Of a stretch of 7,878 nucleotides of DNA, positions 5,994 to 7,878 are shown in pieces; within the stretch, counting starts at the first letter, position 1, and every line of letters begins with the position of its first letter. Below the pieces are notes generated by a model. It saw only the letters and a program-made list of their open reading frames with translations, did not search any database and was not told the DNA's origin. Origin of the DNA: Bacteroidales bacterium (lineage in GTDB: Bacteria > Bacteroidota > Bacteroidia > Bacteroidales > Muribaculaceae); the NCBI GenBank assembly GCA_019420545.1, contig JAHZGZ010000022.1, positions 38,078-45,955 on the forward strand, written 5' to 3'. Made by a program: the position numbers and the translations under genes.

Positions 5994-7508
5994 ATGGCAA
6001 AGAAAGCACTTCTTATGATACTTGACGGATGGGGCATAGGCAACCATTCGAAAGGTGATGTGATTTTTAACACGCCGACTCCCTATTGGGATTATCTGAT
6101 GAGCACATATCCCCACTCGCAGCTCCAGGCTTCGGGTGAAAATGTAGGTCTGCCCGACGGACAGATGGGTAACTCGGAGGTCGGCCATCTCAATATCGGC
6201 GCCGGACGCGTTGTATATCAGGATCTCGTGAAGATCAACAAGGCCTGTCAGGACGGTTCAATCCTAAAGAATCCGGAAATCGTAAATGCATTCAGCTATG
6301 CCCGCGACAACGGTAAGGCTATTCATTTCATGGGGCTTACCTCTAACGGCGGCGTACACTCCTCGCTTGACCATCTTTTCGCACTCTGCGATATCGCCAA
6401 AGAATATGGTCTTGAGAAGGTGTATATCCACTGCTTCATGGACGGCCGTGATACCGATCCGCGCAGCGGCAAGGGCTTTATCGAAGAGCTTGAGGCCCAC
6501 TGTGCAAAATCGGCCGGCAAGATCGCCTCGATTATCGGACGTTACTATGCCATGGACCGCGACAAGCGCTGGGAGCGTGTGAAGGAGGCATACGATCTGC
6601 TTGTAAACGGAGTAGGCAAAAAGAGCTCCGACATGGTTCAGGCTATGCAGGAGTCATATGACGCCGACGTAACCGACGAGTTCGTCAAGCCGATCGTAAA
6701 CGACACTGTAGACGGCACAATCAAGGATGGCGACACCGTGATCTTCTTCAACTACCGCAACGACCGCGCCAAAGAGCTCACCACGGTGCTCACGCAGCAT
6801 GATATGCCCGAGGCCGGGATGCATACCATCCCCAATCTGCAGTATTTCTGCATGACTCCCTATGACGCTTCGTTTACAGGCGTGCATATCCTTTTCGACA
6901 AGGAAAATGTAACCAATACTCTCGGCGAGTATCTGTCGTCGCTCGACAAGAAGCAGCTTCATATTGCCGAAACCGAGAAGTATGCCCACGTGACATTCTT
7001 CTTCAACGGCGGTCGTGAGGCTCCCTACGAAGGCGAGGAGCGCATCCTGGTGGCATCGCCCAAGGTGGCTACTTACGACCTCAAGCCCGAGATGAGCGCC
7101 TATGAGGTAAAAGACAAGCTTGTGGAGGCTATCAAGAGCCAGGAGTATGATTTCATTGTTGTAAATTATGCCAACGGCGACATGGTAGGCCATACCGGTG
7201 TATATGAGGCTATCGAGAAGGCTGTAAAGGCTGTCGATGCATGCGTGAAAGATACTGTGGAGGCTGCCAAGGCTGCCGATTACGAGGTGATCATCATCGC
7301 CGACCATGGTAATGCCGACAATGCGATCAATGCCGACGGCACTCCCAATACCGCGCATTCGCTCAATCCGGTACCTTGTATCTATGTTACCGAACGTAAG
7401 GATGCCAAGGTCGAGGATGGACGTCTTGCCGACGTGGCTCCCACAATCCTGAAGATAATGGGTATCGCGCAACCGTCTGAGATGACAGGTCACGCTCTTA
7501 TTGACTGA
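5994..7508 (+). CDS. gpmI: 2,3-bisphosphoglycerate-independent phosphoglycerate mutase
   Basis: GpmI interconverts 3-phosphoglycerate and 2-phosphoglycerate in glycolysis and gluconeogenesis, using a phosphoserine intermediate and two manganese ions, in the cytoplasm. The 504-residue product has full family length and belongs to the alkaline phosphatase fold. The catalytic set is complete by alignment to the Geobacillus enzyme: metal site 2 is D11, S61 (nucleophile, in MGNSEVGH), D437 and H438 (ADHGN). Metal site 1 is D396 and H400 (GDMVGH) and H455 (NTAHS). Substrate-binding signatures GGVHS (119-123), GRDTDP (151-156) and GRYYAMDRD (182-190) are present. The open frame extends upstream to an ATG at 5928, but the ATG at 5994 is chosen because it starts the conserved MAKKALLMILDGWG and because the promoter box lies between the two. 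A strong intrinsic terminator follows, so it is probably monocistronic. No anomaly is seen. Confidence 0.97.
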   Translation: MAKKALLMILDGWGIGNHSKGDVIFNTPTPYWDYLMSTYPHSQLQASGENVGLPDGQMGNSEVGHLNIGAGRVVYQDLVKINKACQDGSILKNPEIVNAFSYARDNGKAIHFMGLTSNGGVHSSLDHLFALCDIAKEYGLEKVYIHCFMDGRDTDPRSGKGFIEELEAHCAKSAGKIASIIGRYYAMDRDKRWERVKEAYDLLVNGVGKKSSDMVQAMQESYDADVTDEFVKPIVNDTVDGTIKDGDTVIFFNYRNDRAKELTTVLTQHDMPEAGMHTIPNLQYFCMTPYDASFTGVHILFDKENVTNTLGEYLSSLDKKQLHIAETEKYAHVTFFFNGGREAPYEGEERILVASPKVATYDLKPEMSAYEVKDKLVEAIKSQEYDFIVVNYANGDMVGHTGVYEAIEKAVKAVDACVKDTVEAAKAADYEVIIIADHGNADNAINADGTPNTAHSLNPVPCIYVTERKDAKVEDGRLADVAPTILKIMGIAQPSEMTGHALID

Positions 7509-7566
7509 CCCATTCTTATATAGATAACGTTCTCTGTCGGAATAATCCGGCAGTAACCTGGGATAC

Positions 7567-7611
7567 ATCCTCCCGTGCGGACTCTTTATGAGACTGCGCG
7601 GGAGGATTTTT
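7567..7611 (+). terminator. Intrinsic terminator after gpmI
   Basis: The stem atcctcccgtgcg (7567-7579) pairs with tgcgcgggaggat (7595-7607) over 13 positions, two of them G-U. It has a 15-base loop and is directly followed by a five-T run (7607-7611). It starts 58 bases after the gpmI stop. GC-rich stem plus T-tract is the classical Rho-independent form, reading rightwards. Confidence 0.9.
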
Positions 7612-7634
7612 GTTACACAGGCCGCTATATTGAA

Positions 7635-7674
7635 AAACTGTTTAAAACGTGTATGATATAAATTTGAACAGTTT
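7635..7674. repeat. Inverted repeat overlapping a TAAATTTG box in the gene-free right end
   Basis: aaactgtttaaa (7635-7646) pairs with tttgaacagttt (7663-7674) over 12 positions with one T-G mismatch, separated by 16 bases. The right arm overlaps TAAATTTG (7659-7666), which fits the -7 consensus TAnnTTTG, although no good -33 TTTG precedes it. The arrangement could be an operator over a promoter or only an AT-rich hairpin. In the rest of the interval between the gpmI terminator and the right-edge promoter (7612-7797) I see no open reading frame worth calling, no tRNA and no further strong repeat apart from a small acccg/cgggc-like hairpin near 7734-7750. Confidence 0.35.
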
Positions 7675-7797
7675 CCGAGAGTTTGGCATAATAAGATAAT
7701 GTGAGTGCAAATTCTATCATTTTGCCTGAGTTTACCCGCGTTTACGGGCGTTAATGTGAAACTTTTGTTAAAAATATGGCAAAATGTCCGTGGAAAT

Positions 7798-7828
7798 TTT
7801 GTGGGAAACTTCTTAATGCTTACCTTTG
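7798..7828 (+). promoter_or_regulatory. Full Bacteroidetes-type promoter (TTTG, 19 bases, TACCTTTG)
   Basis: TTTG at 7798-7801 and TACCTTTG at 7821-7828 are separated by exactly 19 bases, matching the known -33/-7 promoter of Bacteroides and relatives at both boxes and in spacing. This is the best promoter in the window. Transcription would start near 7834-7837 and run rightwards out of the window, so it drives a gene or RNA that lies beyond base 7878. Confidence 0.8.
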
Positions 7829-7834
7829 CAATGT

Positions 7835-7878
7835 GTTTTTCATGGTATTAGATTTAAGGTTAACAAAGATTGGTTGTC
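7835..7878 (+). other. Start of a 5' leader, cut by the window edge
   Basis: The bases after the promoter form the beginning of a transcript whose gene is outside the window. An ATG at 7842 opens a frame reading MVLDLRLTKIGC and still open at the edge, so it could be a short leader peptide or the start of the gene itself. The final aagattggttgtc could be the left arm of a hairpin whose partner would lie just beyond the edge, as in an attenuator. The opening frame does not match a protein family that I recognise, and both readings are inference from 44 bases. Confidence 0.35.

Noticed and set aside
6654..7568. Antisense open frame of 304 codons opposite gpmI
   Set aside because: It is a shadow of the conserved gpmI codons, and it would start within the gpmI terminator region with no promoter box.

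Overview
The window is a stretch of chromosome that looks like it comes from the order Bacteroidales. The evidence is as follows. Most start codons lack a Shine-Dalgarno sequence and are preceded by A-rich leaders. There are several copies of the Bacteroidetes -7 promoter box TAnnTTTG. The genes closely resemble Bacteroides/Prevotella-type housekeeping genes. A secreted GH43 glycosidase with discoidin and fibronectin modules is also present. The coding regions have a more balanced base composition than typical AT-rich Bacteroides, so a family such as Muribaculaceae is plausible, but that is an inference. All recognised genes are on the + strand.

Layout: the 3' end of ispD (isoprenoid precursor synthesis) is followed 21 bases later by a complete recG (branched-DNA helicase). 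A 249-base AT-rich gap with inverted repeats and a promoter box leads into ndk (nucleoside diphosphate kinase). Another 21 bases later comes a secreted M23 peptidase with a C-terminal LysM domain. A 136-base gap holds three consecutive stem-loops, two of them GC-rich, that look like a REP-type palindromic repeat. Then comes a secreted family 43 glycoside hydrolase followed by a strong long hairpin. A typical promoter box leads into gpmI (cofactor-independent phosphoglycerate mutase), which ends in a classical intrinsic terminator. The last 267 bases hold no gene. They carry an inverted repeat and, near the end, a nearly perfect Bacteroidetes promoter (TTTG, 19 bases, TACCTTTG) driving a leader that runs out of the window.

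Functionally this is mostly core genome: isoprenoid synthesis, recombination and fork repair, nucleotide balance, cell-wall remodelling and glycolysis, with one polysaccharide-degrading enzyme inserted between them. Likely transcription units are ispD-recG, ndk-M23 peptidase, the GH43 gene alone, and gpmI alone. I see no phage, transposase, CRISPR array, tRNA or rRNA. No novel multi-gene system is visible. The parts not explained by genes are the palindromes at about 3977-4054, the inverted repeats upstream of ndk, and the promoter plus leader at the right edge.
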